From Sporosarcina sp. P2 (GTDB taxonomy: Bacteria > Bacillota > Bacilli > Bacillales_A > Planococcaceae), in contig NZ_PDYY01000012.1 of assembly GCF_002743255.1 (NCBI RefSeq), positions 62,001 through 126,000 on the forward strand: 64,000 nucleotides of DNA. The letters are read 5' to 3'. The position numbers and the translations under genes are program-made. Shown piece after piece: positions 15,976-24,693 of the stretch. How positions within the stretch are numbered: position 1 is the first letter of the stretch; every line of letters begins with the position of its first letter. The notes beneath the pieces were generated by a model. That model was not told the origin of the DNA, did not search any database, and saw nothing but the letters and a program-made list of their open reading frames with translations.

Positions 15976-17265
15976 TTAAACTAATTTCTCTTCTGCAAAG
16001 ACAAATTGTGGTTCGCGTTCTACCTTCTCAGCTTCTTCGCCAAAGCGACCTTCCCACTTCGACAATACAACTGTTGCAAGTGCGTTTCCGACTACGTTAA
16101 CTACTGTACGTGCCATATCTAGCAAACGGTCGATACCCGCGATGAACGCCAATCCTTCAAGCGGAATGCCTATTGTTCCAAGCGTTGCAAGTAACACGAC
16201 GAAAGAAACGCCAGGTACGCCCGCAATTCCTTTAGACGTAATCATTAACACCAAAACCAATGTGATTTGTTCCGTAATACTCAACTGAATTCCATACATT
16301 TGTGCAATAAACATTGCAGCCAATGCCTGATAAAGTGTAGATCCGTCTAGATTAAACGAATAGCCGGTCGGCACCACGAAAGATACGATATCTTTTGGAC
16401 AACCGAACTTTTGCATTTTCTCCATCACTTTCGGTAACACCGTTTCCGAACTGGACGTAGAAAACGCTAGGATTAACTCGTCCTTTAGGATTTTCATGAG
16501 GTGGAAGATGTTCACGCCGACTATCTTCGCGATTCCACCTAACACGACGATGATGAAGAATATCATCGTTGCATATACAAGAACCATTAATTTACCCATC
16601 GGAATGAGTGATTCCAAACCGAATTTGGATACGGTTACACCAATTAACGCGAATACACCAAATGGCGCAAATTTCATAATCATATTCGTTACCCAGAACA
16701 TCGCGTCTGCGACCCCTTGGAAAACATCCAGTACCGGTTTGCCGCGCTCTCCGATTGCCGCTACACCTAATCCAAATAATACAGAGAAGAAAATGATTGG
16801 CAACATATCACCATTCGCCATCGAGTCTACGATATTACTTGGTACGATGCCAACCAACACATCCATGAAGCCGCCACTCTGCACTTCTTCCGTTGTTTGA
16901 ACATACTGCGAAATGTCACCTTTTTCAAGAGAAGACATATCAATGCCCTCACCCGGTTTGAAAATATTAGCTGACATTAGACCAACAATAATCGCAATCG
17001 TTGTAACAATTTCAAAATATAAAAGCGTTTTACCGCCAAGTTTTCCTAATTTCTTAATATCACCTGTACCTGCTACTCCAATTACCAACGTTGAAATAAT
17101 AATAGGTACTACGATCATTTTAATCATATTGATGAACATCGTACCGATTGGTTGTAAATATCTTTCTACGCTAGGATTACCGTAGAAGATTGCACCGACT
17201 GCAATACCTAAAACCAATCCAATCAATATTTGGTAAGCTAAAGACAATTTAAATATCTTTCTCAT
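15976..17265 (-). CDS. Glutamate/dicarboxylate:cation symporter (DAACS)
   Basis: 429 residues from ATG 17265 (AAGGGGGA upstream). DAACS hallmarks: hairpin-1 'FSTSSSETVLPKVMEKMQ', TM7 'VVPTGYSFNLDGSTLYQALAAMFIAQ' and 'GIAGVPGVSFVVLLATL', then 'AGIDRLLDMARTVVNVVGNALATVV'. The Asp and Arg/Asn residues of TM8 suit acidic amino acids or C4-dicarboxylates. It lies 99 bases downstream of a GlnL/YcbB-type response regulator on the same strand, with four phased repeats in the gap. That adjacent two-component system probably controls it. The exact substrate (glutamate, aspartate, malate or fumarate) is open. Confidence 0.88.
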   Translation of the reverse strand: MRKIFKLSLAYQILIGLVLGIAVGAIFYGNPSVERYLQPIGTMFINMIKMIVVPIIISTLVIGVAGTGDIKKLGKLGGKTLLYFEIVTTIAIIVGLMSANIFKPGEGIDMSSLEKGDISQYVQTTEEVQSGGFMDVLVGIVPSNIVDSMANGDMLPIIFFSVLFGLGVAAIGERGKPVLDVFQGVADAMFWVTNMIMKFAPFGVFALIGVTVSKFGLESLIPMGKLMVLVYATMIFFIIVVLGGIAKIVGVNIFHLMKILKDELILAFSTSSSETVLPKVMEKMQKFGCPKDIVSFVVPTGYSFNLDGSTLYQALAAMFIAQMYGIQLSITEQITLVLVLMITSKGIAGVPGVSFVVLLATLGTIGIPLEGLAFIAGIDRLLDMARTVVNVVGNALATVVLSKWEGRFGEEAEKVEREPQFVFAEEKLV

Positions 17266-17320
17266 CGATAATCCCCCTTTAATGTTCACTGAAAACGCTT
17301 TCTTTCAGTAACTTATTCAT

Positions 17321-17358
17321 ATCTTACGGGGGTCCTACATAATTCTACGGCATCCTAC
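17321..17358 (-). promoter_or_regulatory. Four helically phased GTAGGAT repeats upstream of the symporter
   Basis: Minus strand 7-mers GTAGGAT (17358), GTAGAAT (17348), GTAGGAC (17338) and GTAAGAT (17327), stepping 10, 10 and 11 bases. They lie between the response regulator gene and the symporter, 56-93 bases before its start codon. Such phased direct repeats are typical response-regulator binding arrays. Confidence 0.55.
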
Positions 17359-17363
17359 AAAAA

Positions 17364-18239
17364 CTATTTTCGTTTATCTACCGTCTCCATATATAAAACA
17401 TGCAAAAACTTTTTACTGTTCACTTTGATGGGCTTATTATCGAAAGTTTCTTCTTGAATCTGTTTCATTCGCAGACTAATCTCTTGGAAATCAAAAAAGC
17501 GCGGTGCATAGTATTCAAATTCATCGATTGTATAATCCACTGCGCCAAGTGATGCTAAGTGTTCCATTGCAGTAAGGATCGCCCGACGAATTCTTTGTTC
17601 CATTGCCTTACTTTCCTTTTGGATGTCTTGATCAGGTACACCTAGTTTAGTTAGGGCATCTTCATATAATCCTTTTAAGGGCGGTAGCTGAATAGCTCGT
17701 TGTTCAGTCAAGACTTCCATGATCGCTATGATATCGCGGCTCGCGCTGTCACTGTAGATTCCCATATCGTGTAACTTTTTCAGTACAATATCTTTTACCG
17801 GTTGCTGTACTTTTGGCTGCTCGACGGAAGCGAATTGCGCCAATGATTCCCGAATCGTTAGTAAGGAGTTTTTCAGGCGGAGCTGTTCTGCTGTACGTCG
17901 CACTATACTTTGGACTTCTATTTGATTGATAGGTTTATGTATGAAGAACTCTACCCCGACTTGATAAGCTTCTCCAACCATTTCTTTATTGACGACTTGG
18001 CTCAACATAATGAATTGGCCGCTGTAGCCTTCTGTTTTCAATTGTTGAATCGTTTCAATTCCGTCAAGTTCCGGCATTAATAAATCAATCAATACAACGT
18101 CTGGAGCCAAGGATAAGATTTGAGGAATAGCTTTTACTCCGCTATCCGCCTCTCCAATTACCATCCCTTCCGCCTCAGTCAAGATATTTTTCAGCATCAC
18201 ACGGCTTGCTTTGTCATCATCTACGATAAAATATCTCAT
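17364..18239 (-). CDS. Response regulator with YcbB (GlnL-type) output domain
   Basis: 291 residues. Receiver domain 1-120 with acidic pocket DDD (8-10), phospho-acceptor Asp in 'VVLIDLLMPELDG', Ser/Thr switch and Lys in 'FFIHKP'. The C-terminal part (about 150-285) matches the YcbB/GlnL output domain of B. subtilis, a helical DNA-binding type ('LKKLHDMGIYSDSASRDIIAIMEVL'). ATG overlaps the kinase stop by 4 bases. GlnKL controls glutamine use in B. subtilis; here the neighbouring target is a glutamate/dicarboxylate symporter. Confidence 0.85.
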   Translation of the reverse strand: MRYFIVDDDKASRVMLKNILTEAEGMVIGEADSGVKAIPQILSLAPDVVLIDLLMPELDGIETIQQLKTEGYSGQFIMLSQVVNKEMVGEAYQVGVEFFIHKPINQIEVQSIVRRTAEQLRLKNSLLTIRESLAQFASVEQPKVQQPVKDIVLKKLHDMGIYSDSASRDIIAIMEVLTEQRAIQLPPLKGLYEDALTKLGVPDQDIQKESKAMEQRIRRAILTAMEHLASLGAVDYTIDEFEYYAPRFFDFQEISLRMKQIQEETFDNKPIKVNSKKFLHVLYMETVDKRK

Positions 18240-19510
18240 GTCTCTATCTCCTTCATGATGGATTCCATAGGGATTTTCACGGTTACGATCAGACCTTTAT
18301 CTAAACGTTCTACAACAATCGTACCTTGCATCGCGTCAATAATAGTGGAAACATGCGATAACCCGATACCTGTTGCTGCCGTTCCTTGATCCGTAAATTT
18401 CGTTGTATAACCCGGTTCAAAAATTACGTCTTCATGCTCAATAGGAATCCCTTTTCCTGTATCGCGTACACTAAAACACACCCATTCCTCATCATTGTCA
18501 ATTGTAATGAATATATGGCCTTTCTCTTCAATCGCTTCTACCGCATTCGCTGTCAAATTGTTTAACACGGCAAGTAAAGGTACGTGCTGACCCGTTTGGA
18601 AATCCTCGTGAATTGTAGTTTCCAATACACATTCCTTACCAATCATTTCACTATATTTTTCATTCGCAGTGACGACCATGTCGAGTAAATCAGATAAGTA
18701 AAATGCCTCTATCTGTTGCCGAGTTGTCCACTTTGACAATCCTGCTAAAATACGCTGGGAATCTTTTTTCACTTCGTGGATCTCCTGCGCGATGTGTAAC
18801 GCCTGGCTGCTAAGCTCCTTTTGATTCTCTTTTTTGAGCTTGCGGTATAAGTCATGACTTGACGCGGTGATTTGTTCTATATGATTCATGGATTTTTGCA
18901 AATACAACGCTTCCGCATATAGTTCCGAACCTACTCCGAGCATCTCTTCTACACGCTGCTTCTCTTTTGATAATGCCACGGAACTATATAACCCCACTGT
19001 GAAGAAACTACGTAATAACGCGACGCCTACGAGTATTCCCCATTCTTTACTATTAAGTAGTGAACTATGCAGCCACCAGTTACGCAGTGCATGCTCAGAC
19101 GTGTTGCTAATTACTTCAAATAAGAAGGCCAACGCACCCAGTCGAAGTGGGAAAGATTTATACTTTTCAAGTCCAACAAAGTGCCAGCCGACCGCGATGA
19201 TAAAGTAAAACAAAAAGACCGGTACATGCATCTGTAAACTTTCAAGTAAAGCAGCACCCAGCCATAGCTCTTTCGTTACGCGAAATACAACTACGGTAAC
19301 TGCCGTAACAAATCCCGTACGCAAAATAGAAACAGGTGGATAGATCAGAATCAGTAAAAAGAATAAAATACCGCCAAGCGCAAAACGAAATATTTCTCCG
19401 TCAAACGGCATCACTTTCAATTCACCGGTAAAGGCTGTCACGATTGCAATAAACACCATTCTGGCCGCTTCCGATTGATAGAATTGACGCCACATTAATT
19501 TTATATTCAT
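18236..19510 (-). CDS. Sensor histidine kinase, GlnK/YcbA-like
   Basis: 424 residues. The N-terminal half (about 15-200) has several membrane helices and no large external loop, so ligand sensing is probably within or near the membrane. The H-box is 'ALHIAQEIHEVKKDSQR'; catalytic domain N-box 'LNNLTANAVEAIEEKG', G1 'VRDTGKGIP', G2 'TAATGIGLSHV'. AGGAG precedes ATG 19510, and it overlaps the response regulator gene by 4 bases. A role in sensing the symporter substrate, perhaps with the symporter as co-sensor, is inference. Confidence 0.85.
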   Translation of the reverse strand: MNIKLMWRQFYQSEAARMVFIAIVTAFTGELKVMPFDGEIFRFALGGILFFLLILIYPPVSILRTGFVTAVTVVVFRVTKELWLGAALLESLQMHVPVFLFYFIIAVGWHFVGLEKYKSFPLRLGALAFLFEVISNTSEHALRNWWLHSSLLNSKEWGILVGVALLRSFFTVGLYSSVALSKEKQRVEEMLGVGSELYAEALYLQKSMNHIEQITASSHDLYRKLKKENQKELSSQALHIAQEIHEVKKDSQRILAGLSKWTTRQQIEAFYLSDLLDMVVTANEKYSEMIGKECVLETTIHEDFQTGQHVPLLAVLNNLTANAVEAIEEKGHIFITIDNDEEWVCFSVRDTGKGIPIEHEDVIFEPGYTTKFTDQGTAATGIGLSHVSTIIDAMQGTIVVERLDKGLIVTVKIPMESIMKEIET

Positions 19511-19665
19511 AAGTTTCTACTCCTAATAAAATAAGTAATTGTACACGTATTATAGCAACCCAAAAACCAATGTACAGTTTTGGAATTAAACGGTACGGGT
19601 ACAGTTAGATAGCCATTTATTATAGTAATATATCGAATGGTTGAAAATAGTATCAAATCTATTCA

Positions 19666-20571
19666 TTATCCTTTTTCACTTATATCCATCAGTGTAACGG
19701 GAACCTTCTTGCGGTAATTGACGAAGCAGATACTGACAACGACAAGCAACAAGCCTACCCACAACGTATGCGTCATTGGCTCTCTGACAAATACTGTACT
19801 GATCAACACAGAAATTACGGGAACTAAAAAGGTAAAAACAGCCACCTTACTTGCCTCTCCCGCACGAATGAGTGAATAATAAATGATGTACGCAACCGGG
19901 ATACCCATCGTTGCACCGAATCCGAGGCCGAAAATATACATAGGATGCCACTCTATTGCAGACCAGCTCTCTGTAATGGCACTGACTATTAGCAGCACGA
20001 CACCCCCTATAGTAAATTGCATCGCCACCATCCAGTACGCATCAATTTCCTCACTTACTTTTTTCACATAGGCAACCCCAATTGCCCAAAAGAAAGCGGT
20101 CAATACACCTAGTATCACGCCGAGCAACGAAATCTGGTTACTGAAATGTTCAACACTAACTACAACTATTCCGATGAATCCAATCAACAGGCCGGTTACT
20201 TTAATTGCCGTCATACTTTCACCCAACCACATCCAGGCAAATAGACCAAGAAGAACAGGCTGGAAATATACAAGTACAGAGAATAACCCGCCCGGCAAAT
20301 AGTGCAGTCCAATTGTATGTAATCCAAAAAACAGGACGGTATTGAAAAGAGCCGATATACAATACTTCCGCCAATGTTGACGCCATTGCAACCTGTCACG
20401 TAGTTTTATAATTAGCAATGCAATCAAACAACCGCCAAGCAATGCACGCATTCCCGAGAATACTAGTGGTGGTGCATACACAATAGATAGTTTGTAAATT
20501 GGCCAACTGACACCCCAAATCCCTACTAACATTACCAACGCCAAGGAAGATTTCGTGAATAGCTTGTTCAC
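19666..20571 (-). CDS. EamA/DMT-family permease
   Basis: 301 residues, ten predicted helices in two EamA repeats. Family signatures: 'GLHYLPGGLFSVLVYFQPVLLGLFAWMWLGESMT' and 'IRAGEASKVAVFTFLVPVISVLISTVFVREPMT'. The start is GTG 20571, with GGAAAGG 8 bases upstream. Members export amino acids, drugs or other metabolites; the substrate is not visible. It is a single gene with no close neighbours on its strand. Confidence 0.88.
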   Translation of the reverse strand: MNKLFTKSSLALVMLVGIWGVSWPIYKLSIVYAPPLVFSGMRALLGGCLIALLIIKLRDRLQWRQHWRKYCISALFNTVLFFGLHTIGLHYLPGGLFSVLVYFQPVLLGLFAWMWLGESMTAIKVTGLLIGFIGIVVVSVEHFSNQISLLGVILGVLTAFFWAIGVAYVKKVSEEIDAYWMVAMQFTIGGVVLLIVSAITESWSAIEWHPMYIFGLGFGATMGIPVAYIIYYSLIRAGEASKVAVFTFLVPVISVLISTVFVREPMTHTLWVGLLLVVVSICFVNYRKKVPVTLMDISEKG

Positions 20572-20703
20572 TCCCCCATCCTTTCCACTGTATTTACCAT
20601 TTTGATGTAGTCTATTCCCGCTATCCTATTTCTGACTACAATCAAAGACAAAGGTTTTCTTTTTTGCAAAAGTTCCTTATGATTACTATTGGAGGCGATT
20701 TAC

Positions 20704-21138
20704 TTGAAAAAGCTATTCGCAATAATGATAACTACTGCTGTACTAGCAGCTTGTAGCAATGAGGAACCGAAAGGTCCGATTGAATCAACAGAACCAGTCG
20801 AAGAGACAGTACCGAAAGAACAAGCAGGCGACGAAGTAGAAAAAGGGCTAAAAGCAGATACAATAGAGCATAAATACATTGCGTTTGCTGATGACCAAGT
20901 ACCTGTCAATTCCAAAGTAAAGTTTCTTGGAATTGTGACGGCTGTTATCGAAGGAACATTAACTGTGCAAAGCAACGCTGATGAATCCTCGGATAAAATC
21001 GTATATGTGAAAGATATTCGACTTGGAGAACGTATGGATATTTTGGAAGGCTCTGAAGTTTCCGTTTACGGTACGTATGTAGGGAAAAACGATGAAGATA
21101 TACCGGTTATTAAAGGAATTTTCATTGATGTGGACTAA
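20704..21138 (+). CDS. Small lipoprotein of unknown function
   Basis: 144 residues from TTG 20704, chosen because GGAGG lies 9 bases upstream; the in-frame TTG at 20689 would include the ribosome site. Signal LKKLFAIMITTAVLAAC carries lipobox LAAC (Cys17). An acidic linker follows (about 20-55). The C-terminal part, 'FLGIVTAVIEGTLTVQSNADESSDKIVYVKDIRLGERMDILEGSEVSVYGTYVG', looks like a small OB-like beta-barrel. Family not recognised. Confidence 0.8.
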   Translation: MKKLFAIMITTAVLAACSNEEPKGPIESTEPVEETVPKEQAGDEVEKGLKADTIEHKYIAFADDQVPVNSKVKFLGIVTAVIEGTLTVQSNADESSDKIVYVKDIRLGERMDILEGSEVSVYGTYVGKNDEDIPVIKGIFIDVD

Positions 21139-21159
21139 AAAATATAAAGAAGTCATTTG

Positions 21160-21189
21160 AAGCGCCATACTATAGTATGTCGCTTTTTT
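21160..21189 (+). terminator. Terminator after the lipoprotein gene
   Basis: AAGCG...CATACTATAGTATG...CGCTTTTTT: nearly continuous 12-bp stem with T6. An upstream in-frame ATG of the YitT gene (21177) lies inside this hairpin, which argues for the later start at 21207. Confidence 0.85.
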
Positions 21190-21206
21190 CGGAAAGAGAG
21201 GATTGC

Positions 21207-22049
21207 ATGCAACGAAAACTAGTAGATTACGCCGCTTTACTCTTGGGATCCTTTATATTTGCACTTGGAATTAACTATTTTGCGATTCCGAATATGCTAT
21301 CTGAAGGTGGCGTTATTGGGATTACTATCATTACATACTATTTATTCGAATGGTCTCCTGGACTCGTCAGTTTCATAATTAACTTAGCACTCGTTGCAAT
21401 CGGGTACAAATTCTTCAGTAAACGGACGATAATCTATACGGTTATCACCATCATTTTCTCGTCCGTTTTCCTTGAGCTTACGAAAAATTGGGGAGAACAG
21501 TTAGGCAGTGACACATTACTGGCTGCGTTGTTTGCCGGTTTATTTGTTGGTGGTGGTCTCGGAATGATCTTTCGTGTTGGCGGTACTTCCGGAGGTGCGA
21601 CAACAGTGGCACGGATGCTTCAGCAGTGGCTCGGATGGAGCGTTGGGAAAGCGATGCTAGTCATTGATATTTCCGTCATTTTATTGTCAGCTTTTGTTAT
21701 CGGTAAAGAAAAAGCAATGTTCACACTCGTTGCTGTCTACGTGGGTGCAAAAGTGATCGATAAAATCGTCGACGGTGCAGATGATCGTAAAGCCGTGATG
21801 ATTATTTCGAAACACCAAGAAGACATTCGCCAAGAATTGCTCACTACAATGGGCAGAGGTGTCACGATTCTCGATGGACGCGGCGGCTATACGCTCGAGA
21901 GACAAGCAATTTTATATATTATTATTAACCAGACGGAAATTGTTCAATTGCGACGTATTTTAGAGAAAGTAGACGAAGATGCATATGTCACAATCAATAA
22001 TGTACAAGAGGTTTTTAAGCGTGGATTCAAGGAAAGGCGACCAAAATAA
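21207..22049 (+). CDS. YitT family membrane protein (DUF2179)
   Basis: 280 residues from ATG 21207 (AGAGAGGAT upstream). Five or so helices in residues 5-175, with the YitT pattern 'NYFAIPNMLSEGGVIGITIITYYLF' and 'GGGLGMIFRVGGTSGGATTVARMLQ'. A cytoplasmic C-terminal DUF2179 domain follows (about 215-280: 'RGVTILDGRGGYTLERQAILYIIINQTEIVQLRRILEKVDEDAYVTI'). Function of the family is not established; transport has been suggested. Confidence 0.9.
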   Translation: MQRKLVDYAALLLGSFIFALGINYFAIPNMLSEGGVIGITIITYYLFEWSPGLVSFIINLALVAIGYKFFSKRTIIYTVITIIFSSVFLELTKNWGEQLGSDTLLAALFAGLFVGGGLGMIFRVGGTSGGATTVARMLQQWLGWSVGKAMLVIDISVILLSAFVIGKEKAMFTLVAVYVGAKVIDKIVDGADDRKAVMIISKHQEDIRQELLTTMGRGVTILDGRGGYTLERQAILYIIINQTEIVQLRRILEKVDEDAYVTINNVQEVFKRGFKERRPK

Positions 22050-22164
22050 ATTGTTCTCACAGTTTATAAGAGAGGCAATTTCGCAGTCATTTTACTTGCT
22101 GCCAAAGGATTTTAATCAACGTTAAATGTATTCTATGTAAAGTTATAATAATTAATCAGCCCCT

Positions 22165-22197
22165 GCCTGCCTATTATTCGGTAGGCTTCTTTTTATT
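22165..22197 (+). terminator. Terminator after yitT-like gene
   Basis: GCCTGCC-TATTATTC-GGTAGGC with a G-T pair and a T-rich tail (TTCTTTTTATTTT). The rest of the gap 22050-22362 holds nothing else I can identify. Confidence 0.75.
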
Positions 22198-22362
22198 TTA
22201 GACTATTCAACCTCCTCGCAAGAGTCGCAACTATCTTCCAATTTAATTATTTCAATAAAGCATTTCACTCAACAGAGTTCTTCTATATACTTGATACTGT
22301 CTAAAAAATTTATACCTTTCGTGATAGATTGAATAGTGTTTTTTAAGTGGGAGGAAATTATC

Positions 22363-23895
22363 ATGGATCAACAGAAAAAAGGATTTTTCCAGAAGTTTTT
22401 GGATATGATCGAGAAAACTGGTAACCGATTGCCGCATCCGGTTACATTATTTGCTGTTTTGGCTTTATTGGTAATCGTCATCTCAGCAGTTGTCTCTTAC
22501 TTCGGCGTAAGTGCTGAACATCCGGGTAAAGAAGGCGAAATGATTGAAGTAAATAATTTACTGAGTAGTGAAGGTATTCATTACATCATTACGAATATGA
22601 CCGATAACTTTATCGGTTTCGCTCCGCTTGGTGTCGTACTCATCACGATGCTTGGTATTGGCGTTGCGGAAGGTTCAGGGTTAATCAGTGCTTTACTTCG
22701 CGGCTTTGTAATGTCTGTTCCAAAACGAATGATTACGCTTGGATTAGTGTTTGCAGGCGTTATGTCGAGTGTAGCGTCTGACGCAGGCTATGTTGTCTTA
22801 CCGCCACTAGGTGCGGTATTGTTTGCAGCACTTGGTAGACACCCTCTTGCGGGTCTAGCAGCTGCCTTTGCCGGGGTTTCCGGTGGATTCAGTGCAAACT
22901 TGTTACTTTCTGGTACCGATGCATTACTTGGCGAATTGACAATCATGTCAGCAGCAATCATCAATCCTGAATACGCAGAAGGTATGAATATTGCCATGAA
23001 CTACTACTTCATCGCATTTTCTGTTATCGTTCTGACTATCGTTGGTGCGTGGGTCACAGAAAAAATCGTAGAACCACGTCTTGGCGAATATAACGGTGAA
23101 TTCCGTGAGAAAGTTGAAAAGCTGACTCGTCTTGAAAAGAAAGGGTTGATTTTAGCAGGTGTTTCTGTCGTTGTTGCAGGAGCATTAGTTGCCCTTCTTG
23201 TCGTATTCCCGGGCGCTCCATTGCGTGGGGATGAAGCGGATATGCCAATCATCAAATCACCATTCATGAAATCGCTCGTGCCGATTATTGCATTCCTGTT
23301 CTTTGTGCCGGGTCTTGTCTACGGTAGAGTAACGAAACTGATTCGTACTGACAAAGACGTAGCCGCTATGATGTCCACGACGATGTCTGCAATGGGAATG
23401 TTTATCGTCTTGTCATTCACGGCAAGTCAGTTTGTTGCCTTTTTCTCAGAGTCAAACATGGGCTTAGTGTTAGGTGTTTACGGTGCAAACTTCCTTGACA
23501 GCATTAATTTAACGGGAATTCCATTGTTACTGATGTTCATCCTAATTGCGGCGTTCATCAACTTGTTCATCGGTAGCGCATCTGCAAAATGGGCCATGAT
23601 GGCACCAGTCTTCGTACCGATTATGATGCAGCTCGGCTATTCCCCTGAACTGACGCAAATGGCATATCGTGTGGCAGATTCTTCAACTAATATTATTTCA
23701 CCACTCATGACCTATTTTGCGATCATTATTGCGTTTGCGCAGAAGTACGATAAGAAAATGGGGATTGGAACGCTCGTTTCCGTTATGTTCCCTTATTCCA
23801 TGTTCTTCTTACTATTCTGGAGCGCCACGTTAATTATTTGGATGTTGCTAGGAATTGATCTTGGACCTGGCTCCCCTATTTATTACTTGAAATAA
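22363..23895 (+). CDS. AbgT-family transporter
   Basis: 510 residues from ATG 22363 (GGGAGGA upstream). N-terminus 'FLDMIEKTGNRLPHPVTLFAVLALLV' is the family signature, followed by about 11-13 helices. Two re-entrant-type segments are rich in small residues: 'GVSGGFSANLLLSGTDALLGELT' and 'LIAAFINLFIGSASAKWAMMAPVFVP'; 'YRVADSSTNIISPLMTYFAI' follows. AbgT proteins import p-aminobenzoyl-glutamate, and some export sulfonamides/PABA. No abgAB hydrolase is nearby, so an efflux or other role is equally possible. Confidence 0.9.
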   Translation: MDQQKKGFFQKFLDMIEKTGNRLPHPVTLFAVLALLVIVISAVVSYFGVSAEHPGKEGEMIEVNNLLSSEGIHYIITNMTDNFIGFAPLGVVLITMLGIGVAEGSGLISALLRGFVMSVPKRMITLGLVFAGVMSSVASDAGYVVLPPLGAVLFAALGRHPLAGLAAAFAGVSGGFSANLLLSGTDALLGELTIMSAAIINPEYAEGMNIAMNYYFIAFSVIVLTIVGAWVTEKIVEPRLGEYNGEFREKVEKLTRLEKKGLILAGVSVVVAGALVALLVVFPGAPLRGDEADMPIIKSPFMKSLVPIIAFLFFVPGLVYGRVTKLIRTDKDVAAMMSTTMSAMGMFIVLSFTASQFVAFFSESNMGLVLGVYGANFLDSINLTGIPLLLMFILIAAFINLFIGSASAKWAMMAPVFVPIMMQLGYSPELTQMAYRVADSSTNIISPLMTYFAIIIAFAQKYDKKMGIGTLVSVMFPYSMFFLLFWSATLIIWMLLGIDLGPGSPIYYLK

Positions 23896-23905
23896 GACGA
23901 TCAGT

Positions 23906-23943
23906 AAACCGAAAGAGCATTCTTTGCTCTTTCGGGTTTTTTT
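23906..23943 (+). terminator. Terminator of abgT-like gene
   Basis: AAACCGAAAGAGCA / TGCTCTTTCGGGTTT with a 5-base loop and T7, about 10 bases after the stop. Confidence 0.9.
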
Positions 23944-24012
23944 ATGATACGATAGTAGTTGATAATAGTTTTCATTTAGAGTGATTCTATTTAAGTAAAG
24001 GAGTTTTACATT

Positions 24013-24582
24013 ATGGGCTACGAAGGAAAAAACGATGTAGAAAAATCAATCATGAGCAGACGCTCTATTAAGAAGTTTACATCAGATCCGGTTGATATAG
24101 ATGAAGTGATTGAATTATTGAATGTTGCGAAGTGGGCACCTAACCATAAATTGACTCAACCTTGGCGTTTTCAGCTATACACAGGCGCTGGCAAGGAAAA
24201 ATTCGTGGAAGCGTTTCTGGCTTCACAAGAACAAGACGGTGCCTTACCAGATAAAGCTAAGAACAAAGCAGCATATTTCCGCGACATTCCCCTTCACTTA
24301 GTTGCCATCATGCCGGAAGACTCCCGTAAAAAACGCTGGGATGAAGACTATGCTGCAATTTCCGCAATGATTCAAAACTTCCAGCTCGCCGCATGGGAAC
24401 GCGGTATTGGTATGATCTGGCGTACCAATGATTGGACGCATGATCCAGTATTTAAAAACGCAATCGATGTAGCACCTGATGAAAAAATTGTTGGGACATT
24501 GATGATTGGTTATCCTGCACATATTCCTAAAGCTGAGGAAAGGAAGAATATAGAGGAATTACTTATAATTATCAATGAATGA
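24013..24582 (+). CDS. Nitroreductase family oxidoreductase
   Basis: 189 residues, the size of the YdjA/YfhC-type single-domain nitroreductases. The FMN-binding pattern includes 'SRRSIKKFTSDPVD' near the start, 'AKWAPNHKLTQPWRF' and 'AAISAMIQNFQLAAWERGIGMIWRT', then 'IVGTLMIGYPAHIPKAEERK'. Reduces nitro groups or quinone-like compounds with NAD(P)H; the natural substrate is unknown. Start ATG 24013 with AAAGGAG. Confidence 0.9.
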   Translation: MGYEGKNDVEKSIMSRRSIKKFTSDPVDIDEVIELLNVAKWAPNHKLTQPWRFQLYTGAGKEKFVEAFLASQEQDGALPDKAKNKAAYFRDIPLHLVAIMPEDSRKKRWDEDYAAISAMIQNFQLAAWERGIGMIWRTNDWTHDPVFKNAIDVAPDEKIVGTLMIGYPAHIPKAEERKNIEELLIIINE

Positions 24583-24601
24583 TTTCCAATTAAATAGCAA
24601 T

Positions 24602-24650
24602 GCCCCTCATTGCCTGCTTGCCCTTGAACGGCAAGCAAGAAATGAGGGGC
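24602..24650. terminator. Bidirectional terminator between convergent genes
   Basis: GCCCCTCATT pairs with AATGAGGGGC; the inner GCTTGCC / GGCAAGC pairs as well. Serves nitroreductase (+) and the BCCT carrier (-). Confidence 0.85.
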
Positions 24651-24693
24651 TCATTTATTCATTCATCGAAATCCAGTTTAGTACATATAGTAT

